The notes beneath the pieces are model-generated. The model ran no database searches. It was not told where the DNA came from and worked only from the letters and a program-made list of their open reading frames with translations. A program made the position numbers and the translations under genes. A DNA stretch of 64,000 bases, taken from positions 8,804,001-8,868,000 of the forward strand of contig JAJTUQ010000001.1 of assembly GCA_021399445.1 (NCBI GenBank), read 5' to 3'. Every line of letters begins with the position of its first letter. Position 1 is the stretch's first letter. This stretch comes from Xylogone sp. PMI_703 (lineage: Eukaryota > Ascomycota > Leotiomycetes). Shown in pieces: positions 43,301-55,499 of this stretch.

Positions 43301-46300
43301 TTTGTCCGAGAAATAACTGTAAACTGAGTCAAAGCAATGTCTTGCGAGATATTTTCAGTGTGGTTTCGTGCTACCTAGCTCTCTCATGAAAAACTCCTGC
43401 AATTTATAGATTCGGAGGATACGCCCTAACTGCGTAAATGATTGTCTTGTTTAGTAAAGCAGTGATCCTACTAAGTAACTCCGTGCGTCCGGTGTCGGAA
43501 CCGCGAATATTCCGGAGCACGTAGCTGGCATGATTCATAGCGCTGTGTTCAGAAAGATTGATAAAGAGCCCTGTAGCCCGGATGCAAGTCTTCAGACCTG
43601 AAAGCTGTGGGAGCTAACATCTGCCCTGCGACTGGGCCCCTGGTTAGAAGAATTCCAATAAGGGCCCCGGTCGACTGGTCAGCTTTGCTTGAAGGAGCTG
43701 AGGCTGTCTGTTACAGGAACCAAGGTACAGGCCCGCATACCGTACGCTAAGTAAACATGATCTCTGAGTGATTGCCGCGTTGACCACTAGGGCACCACAA
43801 CCCAAATTTGGACTGGCGTACGTTATGATGACTTTGGGTCAGGCAGTGGATAACTAGGAGTAACGAAATAAATGTTTAGTTCAATCGTTAAGGCTAATGC
43901 GTATTTGAATGTAATCAGATGAAGAATATCTCGTAAAATAATCTAATAATACCGGTATATCGCACTCTTTTATCGTGCTGCCTTGCCCGGTCACTTTTCG
44001 TTTTTGACAACATTAGTACCGAAGAATATTGCTATTAGCAAATATTCTCTGAGCTGTTCACGTTATCAGTAACATATAATTGCAATATTGCTTGTAGATG
44101 GCTCGCAGTAAAGTTGATTCTCTAACAACTACGGCTCGCTGAACCTTACGACATGAGGTGGCCGCCCATGACCAGCAGATCGAAGTGAGTTGACTAATCT
44201 CTTTGAGCTTGTCAGAGAGGAGCTTCATACAGGCCCAAATAAACCCCATTGGAAATCTGCTCATCCAGGGAAGAGTACAGTGTGGAAACTCTCAATAGTG
44301 ATATTCGATATAAAGTACGAAGATATCCTCGTTATTGCAATATTTTTCTTGCGCGAGTTCATGTCCCATATAAAATTCGATATTTAATAATATGCCACCA
44401 ATTGTTGAAATATCGTTACATCGTAGCTCTGTAACACTTATTTGCTACCGTATATCGTAAGGATGCCTGTGAAGTATAAGACTGAGGCCACCATTAGGAG
44501 GGTTCACTATGTGAGCAATTCATTTGTACCACTAGCGCCATGAGTTCTGACGCCCTTTCTCTTACTACTGTAGGTAGTACTCCTCCCTATAGCTGGCGTT
44601 ACAGTTTCGTCTCGACGTTGGGCCATGGCAGCATGATCCGATAACCTCCAACTGGGTAAATATTTTCCCGTAAATCGTTGTAGCACAATTTCATGAGCAT
44701 ACAACCAAGACGATGCCATGGATTGTGATATCACGTATAGGGTAGAATAGGTAGTAAGGGTTGCTCAGGAAGGTGTTTGTCATTTTTGATCATCTTTGGC
44801 CTCCAGGACCAATCGTGAGAACCGACAAACTACCACACTCCTTTACCAAGGTAAACAACAAGAACCCCGCCCCAACCCCGACCGTATTTGAGCGAGAGAT
44901 TTGATATTGTAATCGGTACGTACCCTTGAAATGGAACAAGGTAGCCCGACAACTTAGTCACATCGTTTTTATGCAGAATAACTTCACAAGTTTTCATTGT
45001 CGTGGTGGAAGCCAGTTTATGACCTATTATTATTGCACGGTAATACAATACCGTAGCTAATTGTGCCTGTTAGCGTCCCTGTACCCTTTAACTTTTACAA
45101 AGATCATTTCTAATTCAAAATTCCAGTAACTGTTACCTGCAAAGACTTCCCCCAAGTTGAAGGAGATTACCTCCAAACACCAGTCTGATCAGCCCGCACC
45201 CTCTACGCATGTGTCCTCCGCAACAGAGGCAATGCGAAGTATGGTAGACTGCTTCTAGGCTGCATAATATGCATGAGATGCGTGTATCGAAGAAGCTGCT
45301 CATTGAACCTTACATGCACATAATCTCTTGGTCCCTATTCCATAAAGGCACACGTTGCTGACACAGAGGTAAAAAGCCCCAAAAACCTTACACCGCAGTG
45401 GAGAAATTTGAATAATGATGCTTTCTACGCCTCGATCAACATTGCCTCTGATTTCTGGCTTGGAATTCTGTGCCTAGCATACGGAGTAAGACGAGTGCTA
45501 GGGTCTTAAAGCCCTGAAATGACCTAAGGGATTCAGGCTCATTGTTGGAATACAGATAACAGCTGATAATATCAGGCTCTTGAATGAAAAGTAGTTTGAA
45601 ATGCTAGATCAATTTCCTAGGGCGAGCAAATACATCCGTATTTATAACCTTCTAGTAGCTATAAGCTTCGACGGTAGGTCACAGCCCCAGATGTTGTTAT
45701 TACTTTGCTACTGACTAAACTAGGAGCTTATTCGATATACTATATCATGCACTTAAGGTAATATCCACACAACACTCACTATCTGAGATCGAGCATTACA
45801 CTGTAGAATATGATGCTGGTTAGTTATCTAAACCCTACCATTGGAAGGCTTTAGTCTCATCTGGCCTACCTAACTTGAGGCTGTGTCATTCCATGAAGTA
45901 TATCAAATTATCGTTTACTAACACCATCTGTCCTACGACTCAGTTTCTTTGTGATCGTGTTATAAAATCTTGGGTTCTGCTTTTACTTACACACTCTGTT
46001 ATCTGTCTGCTAAGCTTAGAGAGTTTGAATTGTGGCGTTGAATTTTATAAATTTTATATGAGATAATTAGTTTACGGATATTGATTCTGGTTCTTCAACG
46101 TGCTGCTGAAAGATGGGACTATAAATTGAATCATTCTTGCGGAGAATGTATACTCTTGTGGGAAATGGTGCTGGTAGTCGTTGAAAATAGTTTGTTAAAC
46201 ACCTCCCTGTAGAAGAAAGCGTACCATAACGATTAAATTACCTGTGTAATTATAAATCTAGGGGATTTTGGATATAGTAATTAGGGACCTTGGTGAATTA

Positions 46301-46448
46301 GAGCAACATTAAGTGTCTCAGAACACGTTAGATGGTATAATGAAGCTTAAGTTACGGCTAAATTAGCGCATTTTGCTGACCACCATGCCATGTCTTGTGT
46401 ATAACTACAATCCATTCTCTAGGCTCATTTATCCCTAGCTGAACATGT
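43301..46448. other. Long gene-free region
   Basis: Three kilobases of AT-rich DNA with only short, motif-free frames. A weakly tRNA-like stretch near 43760-43800 was examined and rejected. No repeat array was recognised. Confidence 0.5.
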
Positions 46449-49114
46449 TCAAAACTTGAGAAAGTTCTCAAATGCATCCATCTCGTATGGCATGAATGCC
46501 ATTAGCGATTCGCTGAGCTCACCTGTTCCACCAGCCCCATCTGATCGTGTGCCTATCTCTCCAAGACCTGCAAAGCCACAGCTTCGATCATGTGTATAAT
46601 TATTGTACAATGTATCAACATCAATGCGCGAAACAGGCGTCATGATTGTTCTCATATTATAGGCACGGTGGACACTAAGATCTTCTGAATCTTCACCAAG
46701 ACTCGTATTGTCGCCACAGGTCTGTTGTTGTTGGAAGATCGGAAAAGTTTCGTTCGACAAACCCCGACTAACATGCTCAGTCCGACTGTCGCGAAATGAG
46801 ATATTGTGTGAGCAGGGCTTAGCCGTCTCTAAGGTATCTTGCGGCTGAGGAACCACGGCTGTGGAGATGGTGCCCGCTTGGCTGGTCATAGGGTTGTGAA
46901 TAGCAAAAATGGGATGGGCGAGGCTGGAATTGTAACTATACTCTTGAAAGCTCCCCCGTTGGCTAAGATGAGAAGCGTCAGGGCTGAATGAATCCGAGTT
47001 TCCACAAGTTTTCAGTCTTCCACGCGCAGAATTCAATTCTTCTGGAAATAGCGAGATCAGGACCTATCACTAAGTTATTTGAAAAACCGAAGAAGATTTC
47101 TATGAGCGGCCTCACCTTCAACACTGATGAGTGCCATCCAGCCGTGACATTACACTGTGCAAGATTCCCAAGAGTGTTCTGGCCCGTTACCAAATCGTTC
47201 AAAATCTCTTTTGACTCGCCAGGGCCGGGTGAGTGAAAGAGAACATATATCAGACATAACATTGCACTAAGCATCATGTGGGTCGCTGTCCAATTTAAAG
47301 CTGTCGGCAATCCTTGTCTGTACATATCTTCGTTCAAATGAATAATAATTTGACTTTCACGGACACAGTTGACAGCGAAACTGTGAAGCTGATTGTTTGC
47401 TTGGCGTTGATCTCCTTTTTCTATGTGTTTCAAGAACGGGCGATAGAGGATGACTCGAGAATGCGCATATGACATGGAAAGCAGATATTGTGTCCTACTC
47501 AAAGTCAATCATTGGTCTCCTAAATTATATCGTTGGAGCTTACCTTAGCAGGTTTCGTGGCGCGCCTTGGTAGAGAGTGAGTTTATGAGGTAAGTCTCTC
47601 CTCCATTCGGTAAGCTCTTGTTCAAGCTCAGATAGCTTTGCCATACTGAGTACATAGCTCATTGTACCATCTTCTAGTCGTTGCTTCATACCTTTAGTTG
47701 GATACACGTGCTTCATCACCTTTTGACGAATACGTTGTAGTTTTACAAATTTATTAAAACCGACAATTGGCGGTACATCCCCTTGACACTGTGGGATGAT
47801 CTCTGAGACGCCAATGTTCTTGTCTTCTACTTCAATTGGTAACACTTGATCGATTTCCTCCTCATTTATTTGATTTGGTAAGCCTAAAGAGGTTGATACG
47901 TAGCTACTTATGAGCCAGATTGTCCAGAAAACCCTTTTTTGGGTCTCCAGCTTAATCATATCATGAGTTGATCGAATATTCTGATGAAGACCCATACGAA
48001 TAGCTAGAGAGAGAGTGATGCTATTGTAGGTATAGCATGTGGTTAGTCTGGTGGTAAAAACTAAGAAGAAGTTCAAAAAAACGATGGTCTGAAGTGACAC
48101 AAGATCAGTGCAATTATCCATGTCAACTGAGTCACGAATAATCCGAAAGTACTTGGTGCTGCGACTGTTAGCAACTTTTGTTCGCAATTCTGATATGGGT
48201 TCGCTCTCCCCACCCATTTGCAAGAGCCTGCTCATATCCAGCACTGTCAAAGTTCGCGCGCGAGCATAGATATCCTAATGCCACCATAGAGTATAACAAT
48301 TGAATAAATTGAATCTCCTCCATTCCGTGGTCTCGTTCATCTAGAGTATAGATTAAGTTGAGTCGGTAGTCGAAAGTGGGTCGATGGATGATAGCCATCA
48401 CAATTGGCGTGTCAAACAAACTGTCCGTGAGCGCTGATACCACTGCTCTAGGTGGCAAACTTCGAAGGCCTTGACGACGTTCAAGAAGTCGTGGTAAGTT
48501 GCTGGGTGGGCGGAGTCGACGATGAATATCCACACCGATCCAGCTTCCCAGCTTGCCTCGCATATGTCGCATAAAAGATCTCTCAGACGAATAGCCTTGG
48601 AAGCCAAAATCGCCTTAATCCATCGTATGCTCAACTGTTGCATGCTCCACAGAATCTGATTCTTCCCTCCTGTTTCGCTCTTTTCATGGCCAGGCAGCTT
48701 CTGATGGAGCTTTTCGTTAGCAGAGCCGGTACTTGAACTTATTGTCTCGTCCCCTATAGAAGATAAGGGAGTTAATGGAACAGCTGGGAATATTTCCGTT
48801 CTGGACAGCTTCGCATATCGCTCCATTTCTTTCCGACGCTTCTCAGCCGTGTCCGTGAGAAGAGTACTGCCCTTTCTCTGGCGCTTCTTCGTGGTTCTCC
48901 GTACTCACAATCTGAAAGAGTCAGAATGAACATTAACGGCATAAATTGCAAAAACCCTGTTTGTAATCTGACCATAGAAACACAATCCGCATTGGTCACA
49001 TGGGTGTCGTCCATCACATTTTACTTTCCTCTTCCTGCACTCGTCGCACGCTCGTGCGATCCTCTGAGATCCATGCTCCTTCCGATGTCCTCCCAACTCG
49101 AACGTAGTCCACAT
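46449..49114 (-). pseudogene. Zn2Cys6/Fungal_trans regulator, frame-broken
   Basis: The gene encodes a xylanolytic-activator-type regulator. Exon 1 (48972-49114) carries the zinc cluster ACDECRKRKVKC then HPCDQC, completed across an intron (48912-48971) by CEYGEPR. The middle homology region continues as GYSSERSFMRHMRGKLGSW, DSLFDTPIVMAIIHRPTFDY, then via a 49-bp intron (48165-48213) STKYFRIIRDSVDMDNCTDL, SLAIRMGLHQNI and, via an intron at 47495-47543, QYLLSMSYAHSRVILYRPFL. Two frame breaks cannot be explained by introns, near 48876-48890 and near 48611-48618. A third is possible before the last segment (46449-47036). The regulator is probably inactive unless these are sequence errors. Confidence 0.75.
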
Positions 49115-49611
49115 GGTAAGCCTTTGTACTGCTCAAAGATTGGAAAAGGTGACTGAAAGCAAATCAAGCTCGTATGGCTAGTGGAAATGGTTACGGTGCG
49201 GTCTTTGGAGCGGTTGGAGTGCGGGTGAAGGCTACTACATTACCGATTAGTGGGCATCACTCTGTATGAGCGATCCGAAGTAGCCGAATGAAAGTGCAGA
49301 TGGAAGCTCTTTATAGTAGTGGCCAGGGCTGGCTAGTACAACCTGTGTGGATATCAAGATTTAGTGCCATGGCTGGACCACAATCATCGCGGTGTGGCCT
49401 ACAGGGAGCGGAACTTAGCACATAATTTGACGAACTAAGGTACTATCAGGCTGAGACTGAGCCGTGACATCCAGGATGTTTGAATTTACTGGGGACTGGC
49501 TGTTAACCATTCATATTGTCACTGTATTGCCATACTTTGTATCGTTGCTTATGGGAGGTGATGTCTATCAGCTTCAAAGGACCTCCATTACGAACAGATA
49601 GCGTGCGAATA
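49115..49611. other. Intergenic region
   Basis: A 497-bp spacer between the regulator relic and the cupin locus. No further feature seen. Confidence 0.5.
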
Positions 49612-50472
49612 TTAACTAAGCAGTGGCAGCACGAAAAGGAGAATTTCCGCCTCTTGATGTGCAGAAAGCGTAACTGCTTTCCCAGGTGAAACACGTATCG
49701 CGGACTCCTCCTCCCAATGATGCCCATCCGCCTCACCCACGCCACTCAGTACAAAGAGTAGTCGGATTGCATCCAGTGAAGTAACAGAGAATTCCCCTCC
49801 TTTCATTATTTTGATCATTTCCGCTCGAGTCTCCCGCTCAGTATATACCCCAAGTGTCTTGGTGAAGGTTATTTCATTCGTGGCTTCCGGGTGGTTCCCT
49901 GGACGCCACGCATAACTGCCCGGGCTCATGATGATAGGATCCTTGTAAAGACCCGGTGGGTAAGTGAGACATCGATCATTGAGTCTCTCCCACAGCGCTT
50001 CGTATCCATCCTGAGCCACATCACCATCCTGCCTCCCATTACGATAGAATTTACCACCCTGAAAGTGGCCCAACTGAGCTAGTTCTTTCTAACCTTCCTC
50101 TAGCTGACGGTAGGAAAGAAAGCCCTGTCGACTTGCTCCGCCGGATTGCAAAACAAGAGCCACCCGCTCCCCTTCTGGGTCCTTTTGTGGCCCGTAGTAG
50201 ACACCTTCAGGATGGTAGGCAAGCTCGCCTTCTACGGCATATTTCCCAGGGCCAATGGAAATGTCACCCTTGTACGCGTAGCGAAACTGGTCGAAATTAT
50301 GCTTGTGGAGGGGAGAGGAAAAACCAATTGACCGTACAAGAGCGAACAAGTAGTTCTCGGGGGTGCCTTCCTGGCCAACGAACAGGTGTTTGAAGGCCAA
50401 TCCTTTGTCCCGATGCTTCAGCGAAAGGATGACAAAGGCCAAATCTTTGCAACAAATGATATCCATTGTCAT
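49612..50472 (-). pseudogene. Cupin protein interrupted by one stop codon
   Basis: A single frame of 287 codons encodes a cupin-fold protein: LFVGQEGTPENYLFALVR, SPLHKHNFDQFRYAYKGD (HxH metal motif of the first barrel), YGPQKDPEGERVALVLQSGG, then LAQLGHFQGGKFYRNG, EALWERLNDRCLTYPPG and a second barrel-like part ending HQEAEILLFVLPLLS. An in-frame TAG at 50089-50091 interrupts it between QLEEG and KELAQLG; sequence on both sides is intact and collinear. I recall fungal relatives of this length without a stop here. It is either a very young pseudogene, a read-through case or a base-call error. The substrate is unknown. Confidence 0.75.
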
Positions 50473-51903
50473 TCAATTCCTGAGCTTGAAAGCTGGATAA
50501 CTACAATGCCAGTAGGAATCATGAGGCATTTTATCATTTCGGAAAGAGTTCATGCTTTGAGGCAATAGTGGCGGCGTTTTGAGAGCCAGTGGGGTGCTGG
50601 GCAGAAGTCAGGACGGATTATCTCAACCTGCATCCGTACCGTAGGTTAGACTGATTTTGGGGGGTGCCATTCGGCCGTTCCCTAAAGCGTCAACTTCCGG
50701 GACTATTCCAGAAGACGTTGTGCAGATTACAAAAAGATTTCGTATTTGGCCGATTAAACCATAAGCCCGCATCCACGCGCAAACCAGCTAACAGAAATTT
50801 TTGTGGAAAAAATTTAGGATATCGAACCAGTCCAATAATAGCAAGCTCGTATGTCGTTAAAGTAACTGTTTCTTATATATCTAGTCACATTATTATAGCC
50901 AGATTGTATATTAATTTATATCAATTATAACTAGCTTAAAACAGAGAGGTAATTGACAGCCAAAGCAGCCAAGCTCATTGAGCTAAGGCACTGAGGCGCT
51001 ACAAGGCTTCGGCTTACAGGACCTTAGGCCTACAGTATAAGTTGTACCGTACTGTATCGCCAACGTCCTACGGTCGTTGGCTCTTTTGGCTTGCTTACAG
51101 GCCTACAGCCCTGTAAGCGAAGCCCTGTAGGGCCTAAGCCTGTAACTAAATTTGCTAATTAAATTTTAAAGGTTGTGCAAGTCATTATTTCGTCAAAATG
51201 TGCCTAAATATTATGAGAAGGAGGTTAGTATCAACGTAATTTACGGCAGTCAAGGTCTTCGTATGTGGCCGAGAACTGTATTCATGCCTAGGTGGTGCCG
51301 GTATCGGCTGTTGCGTGTCGATTTAGATAATATCAGCGTCGATTTAGTTGGGGCCTTAAGATATTATACTCGTCAATTTATATGTGGGATTGTGCCTATT
51401 GCATGCCAACATACTCCTCTTCATCTATGTGGTTTTGTCATCTCACATGAGGTACAGGGGTTGCACTCGCACGTAAAGCCAGGCATGTCATCCGCCCAAA
51501 ACACATACTCTAATCCGCCTCCGTCAGAGACTCAGGACAGCCATGCCGGATTCTATGCAGCTTATCCGATCTATACCAAACCATGGATGGATGTAAGAAC
51601 GTGGATTGAACTGGATGCTTTTTCACTACTGAGTTCCGAGTCCTGTGAATATAAGATACGAATACAAGACACATAGCCCTCTGTACTAGGCTTAGTGATA
51701 AGCTGTTAAATAACTCTCGTAAGCCGATACCATGGCATTCACATGGAAATATCAGTGAAAACTAATGGATTTATCTACGCAATATGTAGTCTCTCATCAC
51801 ATGATGTTCCATGTTTATGAGGAAAAAACTTTGTTTTCGTTACATATTCAAGCTTCTAGGCTACACTACTTCCCCTAGGCTATAAAAGCAAATTTCCCAC
51901 GAG
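50473..51903. other. Intergenic region with hairpin repeat
   Basis: AT-rich with the second double-hairpin copy at 51025-51118. A 167-codon plus-strand frame at 51173-51676 starts beside the repeat and has no recognised domain; I do not support it as a gene. Confidence 0.5.
51025..51118 (+). repeat. Double-hairpin repeat, copy B
   Basis: The 23-nt palindrome (51059-51081) has perfect 7-bp arms GCCAACG and CGTTGGC around TCCTACGGT. Eleven nt later comes a second hairpin with perfect 9-bp arms GCTTACAGG (51093-51101) and CCTGTAAGC (51110-51118). The upstream flank GTTGTACCGTACTGTATC matches the complement of the flank of copy A. Order, spacing and flank are as in copy A read from the other strand. 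Further CCTGTAG/CTACAGG words surround it. Confidence 0.65.
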
Positions 51904-52968
51904 CTAGACGTTAAGTTGGCCACGGATGGTCCTAGAAGATGGTGGAGAGGACCATTCTCTATTCAAGAAGCCGTTTACCTGCTTGACGAAGAAACTAGTG
52001 TACCAAAACAGGTGGCTGTGGCCGGATCCCGGATAAATGACGAGATTGGTGCGGCATAGCTGCCTTGAGAGAGCGTAGGCGTCCAGGCTCGGCACAATAA
52101 GATCGTTGGCCCCTGTTGTAACTAAAGCGTCCTTGTGGATTGGCATCCTATTTGAGATATGCCTCTGTGAGGCGACTCAACTACGGCCCGGTAAGGAAAC
52201 TTTTGAAATCAGATTCGCCGTCTTTACCCGCAGTCTGAGAACGGGCTGCGAAGATGCGAGACAATAGATGCCCCTTTGGTATCAATAAAGTTTGGAAGAA
52301 GGCATCTGCAATGGCTTGAGCATTCGGAGGATCACCGGAGATGGCGCTCTGTACTTGGCCATAGGCCTGATGGCGGACCACGAACTGGCAGTCCCACTCA
52401 AGCCGGAGCCTGAGATGACGATCTCTCGGATGAGCTCAGAGCTGTTACTTGAAATCTGCTAGACGACATAGTCGCTCAGCGAGAAGCCCAGAAGGTCTAT
52501 TTGGGCAGGAGATCCAGGGAGGGTTGGAAGAAGCTTCTGGAGAAAAGCAATGACGTTTGCAGAGAAGGCCTTGATGGACTGCTGGCGGTCGCCGCCGCTG
52601 TGACCGAGACCGGCATCGTCGTAAGGAGTAACTATACGTAAATGAATTAGCAGCTAACTGTATATGAACCATCAGGATCAAATAAGCGTAGAATCAATAA
52701 AATAAATCCTGAAAGGCCAGGACTCCGCATGAATATGACAGGAGGAATGAGACAGGGAGCAATCCGAAAAAATGGACGTTACCTTGTCAATTACTAGAAG
52801 CGACCCCGTTCACGATAAGGGGTCCCAGAGATCAATGTTTGAACGGTAATGGTTAAGGAAGAGGACAGATACGTTGGAAGGACTCTCGGGGCCAATAACA
52901 CAGTAAGCTAACTTAATGCCATTCGCCATCAGATAGCGAGTGGATGCTGTTTCCTGAGTTGTTACCAT
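51904..52968 (-). pseudogene. Alpha/beta hydrolase relic
   Basis: The order of segments is that of a small alpha/beta hydrolase of about 290 residues. At 52968 starts MVTTQETASTRYLMANGIKL, then FLNHYRSNIDLWDPLS followed by a stop. Further down come DDAGLGHSGGDRQQSIKA, IDLLGFSLSDYVV followed by a stop (the elbow is normally GFSxGG), REIVISGSGLSG, and in later frames VTTGANDLIVPSLDAY with the acid and LVIYPGSGHSHLF with the catalytic His. At least two stops and further frame changes break it, and the residues after the nucleophile are altered. It is dead. Confidence 0.78.
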
Positions 52969-54033
52969 GATGGTATATTATTGATTACTTTACAGGATCT
53001 TTTCTGAATACGCAATATATAGTAATGATCTCAATGATCCGCAGGAGCAAGACTCAAATCGTCCTAGGGACGGGGCGATATCTGCTGTTCTTATACCTTG
53101 CACATCGTGCTTCTTGGGGGTGGCCCACTCATGTTAACAATGTTAGATGTGAGAAAACAAGACATCACGTATTTTATCCCCCGGACTCTTCCAACAGCGC
53201 AGTCTGCTGAAGACCAGGGCCATTTTCATAAGGACCAAATCACGCTAAGTACAAATCTTATCCTGTAATCGTGAGACGCCATCTTGAGCCTTGTCGGGTC
53301 ACTGTTTGAGCAACATTGGAGGCAGGGGCTGGGTGGAATGTCCCACAGACCTTGGGCTACAAGGTGCGGAGCTTATAACTACAAAGGAGCTGCCGGAGGA
53401 GTGGCGAGTTCGATTTATTCGCATCAGACATCAGATCCACGCCCTCGATAGCGAACGGCAGCGGCCATGAAAAGCCATTAGAGTAACACTTTTCCATGTT
53501 GAAGGTCCAGTGTATGAGTTTCCTGAACCGTTAGCAGAGGTTGACTTTCGTATGGTGTCTCTGGATGCATGAAGAGTGAATCTGACCACTCCTAACGAAT
53601 GTATGTTTAGACAGGGGCGTAACTAGATCACTAATATCTTTCGCACCTCAGAAAATCTCGCACGTGATAAATGATTTGCTCTTTTACGTTGTACATTCCT
53701 CAGTAATGCGCTAGGCGCGGTCGCAAAGCAAGCCAGATTGGTATGTGAAAGAGGGAATGGAGATACCCTACTATAATAAAGTATGATTTACTCTCTCATG
53801 AAGTGGAGTTGCATGAAATTGACTACTATTTTCGCCTTTTTTTACCATCAAATTTTAAGATATCTTACCTTTAATGGAAATATAAATATATTCACATTAT
53901 GACTTAGCACCCATAATAATGGGCAACTGTGTTTTCTCCCTTCTGAACTACAATGCCAGGTCTCGACCTCAATTTTCTAGCATACATGATAATCTAGAGC
54001 CGCCGGAACTTTTGCATCTTCCATAAACTATTA
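52969..54033. other. Intergenic region
   Basis: Contains the unidentified coding-like relic at 53375-53626. The rest shows nothing recognisable. Confidence 0.45.
53375..53626 (+). pseudogene. Unidentified relic with two in-frame TGA codons
   Basis: An 84-codon frame reads ELPEEWRVRFIRIRHQIHAL, stop, KAIRVTLFHVEGPVYEFPE, PLAEVDFRMVSLDA, stop, RVNLTTPNECMFRQGRN. The composition looks like protein across both stops. Both stops are TGA, which could come from CGA by C-to-T change. I do not recognise the family. Confidence 0.35.
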
Positions 54034-54705
54034 TCAAAAGAGGCTTTCAATATCTTCCAAATCAACAACGTCAACAAACCGCGGAAGAACCTTGTCTAAC
54101 AGAACTGAGTTAACCTCTTCATCATCATCCATCACACAGTCCCGTGGAATTATGATATGGTAATCCAAATCAGCTCCTAATCTGGCACTCCCGAGAATAC
54201 TCCCGGCAGTAGTGAGGCCGCAAAGAATAACGTGCCTGATTCCCCTTGCACGGAAGTAGGAGAGCAATTCAGAACTCGAGAAGCAACCGGGCTGCAGCTT
54301 GGAAATAATTATTTCGTCGCTTGAGCCCCAGCCACCTGGAGGCACCATGGTAGCTGGTACTGCATAGTTCGGATGATTTGGGTCGGAAAAGCCCTTCGTG
54401 AAATGCTTCATTGACGCAGCCCATTTCGATAGCTTGTTGTTGCGTGAGACGAAGGCATTATTGTTGATACCAAATGGGAGCACATGATGCACAATAAGAG
54501 GAACTCCATCATCTAATGCATTTGGATCTGCAGACTGAGAGCGGCTTTTTGCTATCTCCTGTCTGAACAACTCGATGAGCTTTTGAACATGTCTCATGTA
54601 CGGCAAGGCCTTTGCCTCTGGAAAGCGGGCGATAATTTGTATTTGTACATCTGATAGCAAGAGTGCTGTGTGTTTAATGTCGACCGGGACGTAAAATGAA
54701 GTCAT
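54034..54705 (-). CDS. Isochorismatase-family protein lacking the usual Cys
   Basis: A protein of 223 residues if started at MTSFYVPVDIKH (54705), after which the family's first strand TALLLSDVQIQII with its Asp follows; 28 codons upstream are in frame but not homologous. The Lys region reads EIIISKLQPGCFSSSELLSY. The segment that holds the nucleophile in cysteine hydrolases reads VILCGLTTAGSILGSARLGA, where the family has G-x-T-T-x-x-C. The Cys position is Ser here, and a Cys occurs five residues earlier. The rest, LDYHIIIPRDCVMDDDEEVN, is family-typical. Either a degenerate enzyme or a non-hydrolytic family member. Confidence 0.85.
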   Translation of the reverse strand: MTSFYVPVDIKHTALLLSDVQIQIIARFPEAKALPYMRHVQKLIELFRQEIAKSRSQSADPNALDDGVPLIVHHVLPFGINNNAFVSRNNKLSKWAASMKHFTKGFSDPNHPNYAVPATMVPPGGWGSSDEIIISKLQPGCFSSSELLSYFRARGIRHVILCGLTTAGSILGSARLGADLDYHIIIPRDCVMDDDEEVNSVLLDKVLPRFVDVVDLEDIESLF

Positions 54706-55059
54706 TGTTGGGGCAATGAAGGACAGATTTATCGATGTTTGATGAGGGAATAAAACAACTAGATATTTTGCTCTGTCTCTGTTAATCAAACGGTAATATC
54801 AGCCCTACTTATACTGGACGCCATGATATTCACTATACAGAAAATGGATAGTTGTAGAAGGATCTTACCGGCAAAATATTCACTTTTCGGTGTCCGGATA
54901 GGAATGGCCTTCGTGGGTCATTATTTCCGAAGGCAGAGGGTGAAGAGCAAACCTTAGTAAACTGACTGTAAAGCATGGTCGCTGTGTATGTTAATGGTAC
55001 ATTTCGCGTGGGATAATGTTCGATGTTGTCTTTCGGAGCTCGGTCCTAATATTGGCAAT

Positions 55060-55090
55060 CGGGTTTAATCGCTCATTTCGATTAAACCCG
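55060..55090. repeat. Perfect 12-bp hairpin
   Basis: Arms CGGGTTTAATCG (55060-55071) and CGATTAAACCCG (55079-55090) with a 7-nt loop, no mismatch. Confidence 0.85.
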
Positions 55091-55177
55091 CGGATTATAG
55101 AGCCAGCTCGCAACAAACCCGAATAACGCGATGCTTTCCCCGTTAACCGGTTGAGCTGGTGTCGGTCCATACTGCGT

Positions 55178-55216
55178 CTTTTGTAACTTTTCGCCCGTTT
55201 AGAAAAGTTACAAAAG
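55178..55216. repeat. Perfect 15-bp hairpin
   Basis: Arms CTTTTGTAACTTTTC (55178-55192) and GAAAAGTTACAAAAG (55202-55216) with a 9-nt loop. It lies 87 bp from the preceding hairpin; no T-run marks it as a terminator. Confidence 0.88.
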
Positions 55217-55499
55217 GAGGGATATATGATAACAATTCCACTATTCACTTACTCCCACACGCATCACCATTTCCAATTATCCATGCGGACGCCTTGCCCA
55301 TGTCTAGTATAAAATGGCAGTCTCCTAGGCTGGAATGGGCATATCGACATGCTCTCCTGTGCATGATCTCTTAGACACGAGTACCCTCTACGGTCCATTT
55401 TATTTCTTGGACTCACTATTTGGATATAGTGCATCGAATTGAGTCGGTTATCTATCTGATGGGACGGCGACTTATTCTCGGGAGCAAATTCAGAAGCAC

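Noticed and set aside
43755..43805. tRNA-like stretch (minus strand CTAGTGGTCAACGCGGC)
   Set aside because: It has an A-box-like word, but no cloverleaf, no proper anticodon arm and only a poor B-box. At best an old tRNA-derived fragment.
51173..51676. 167-codon plus-strand frame after the double-hairpin repeat
   Set aside because: No recognisable domain, signal peptide or homology pattern, and it begins in AT-rich repeat flank.
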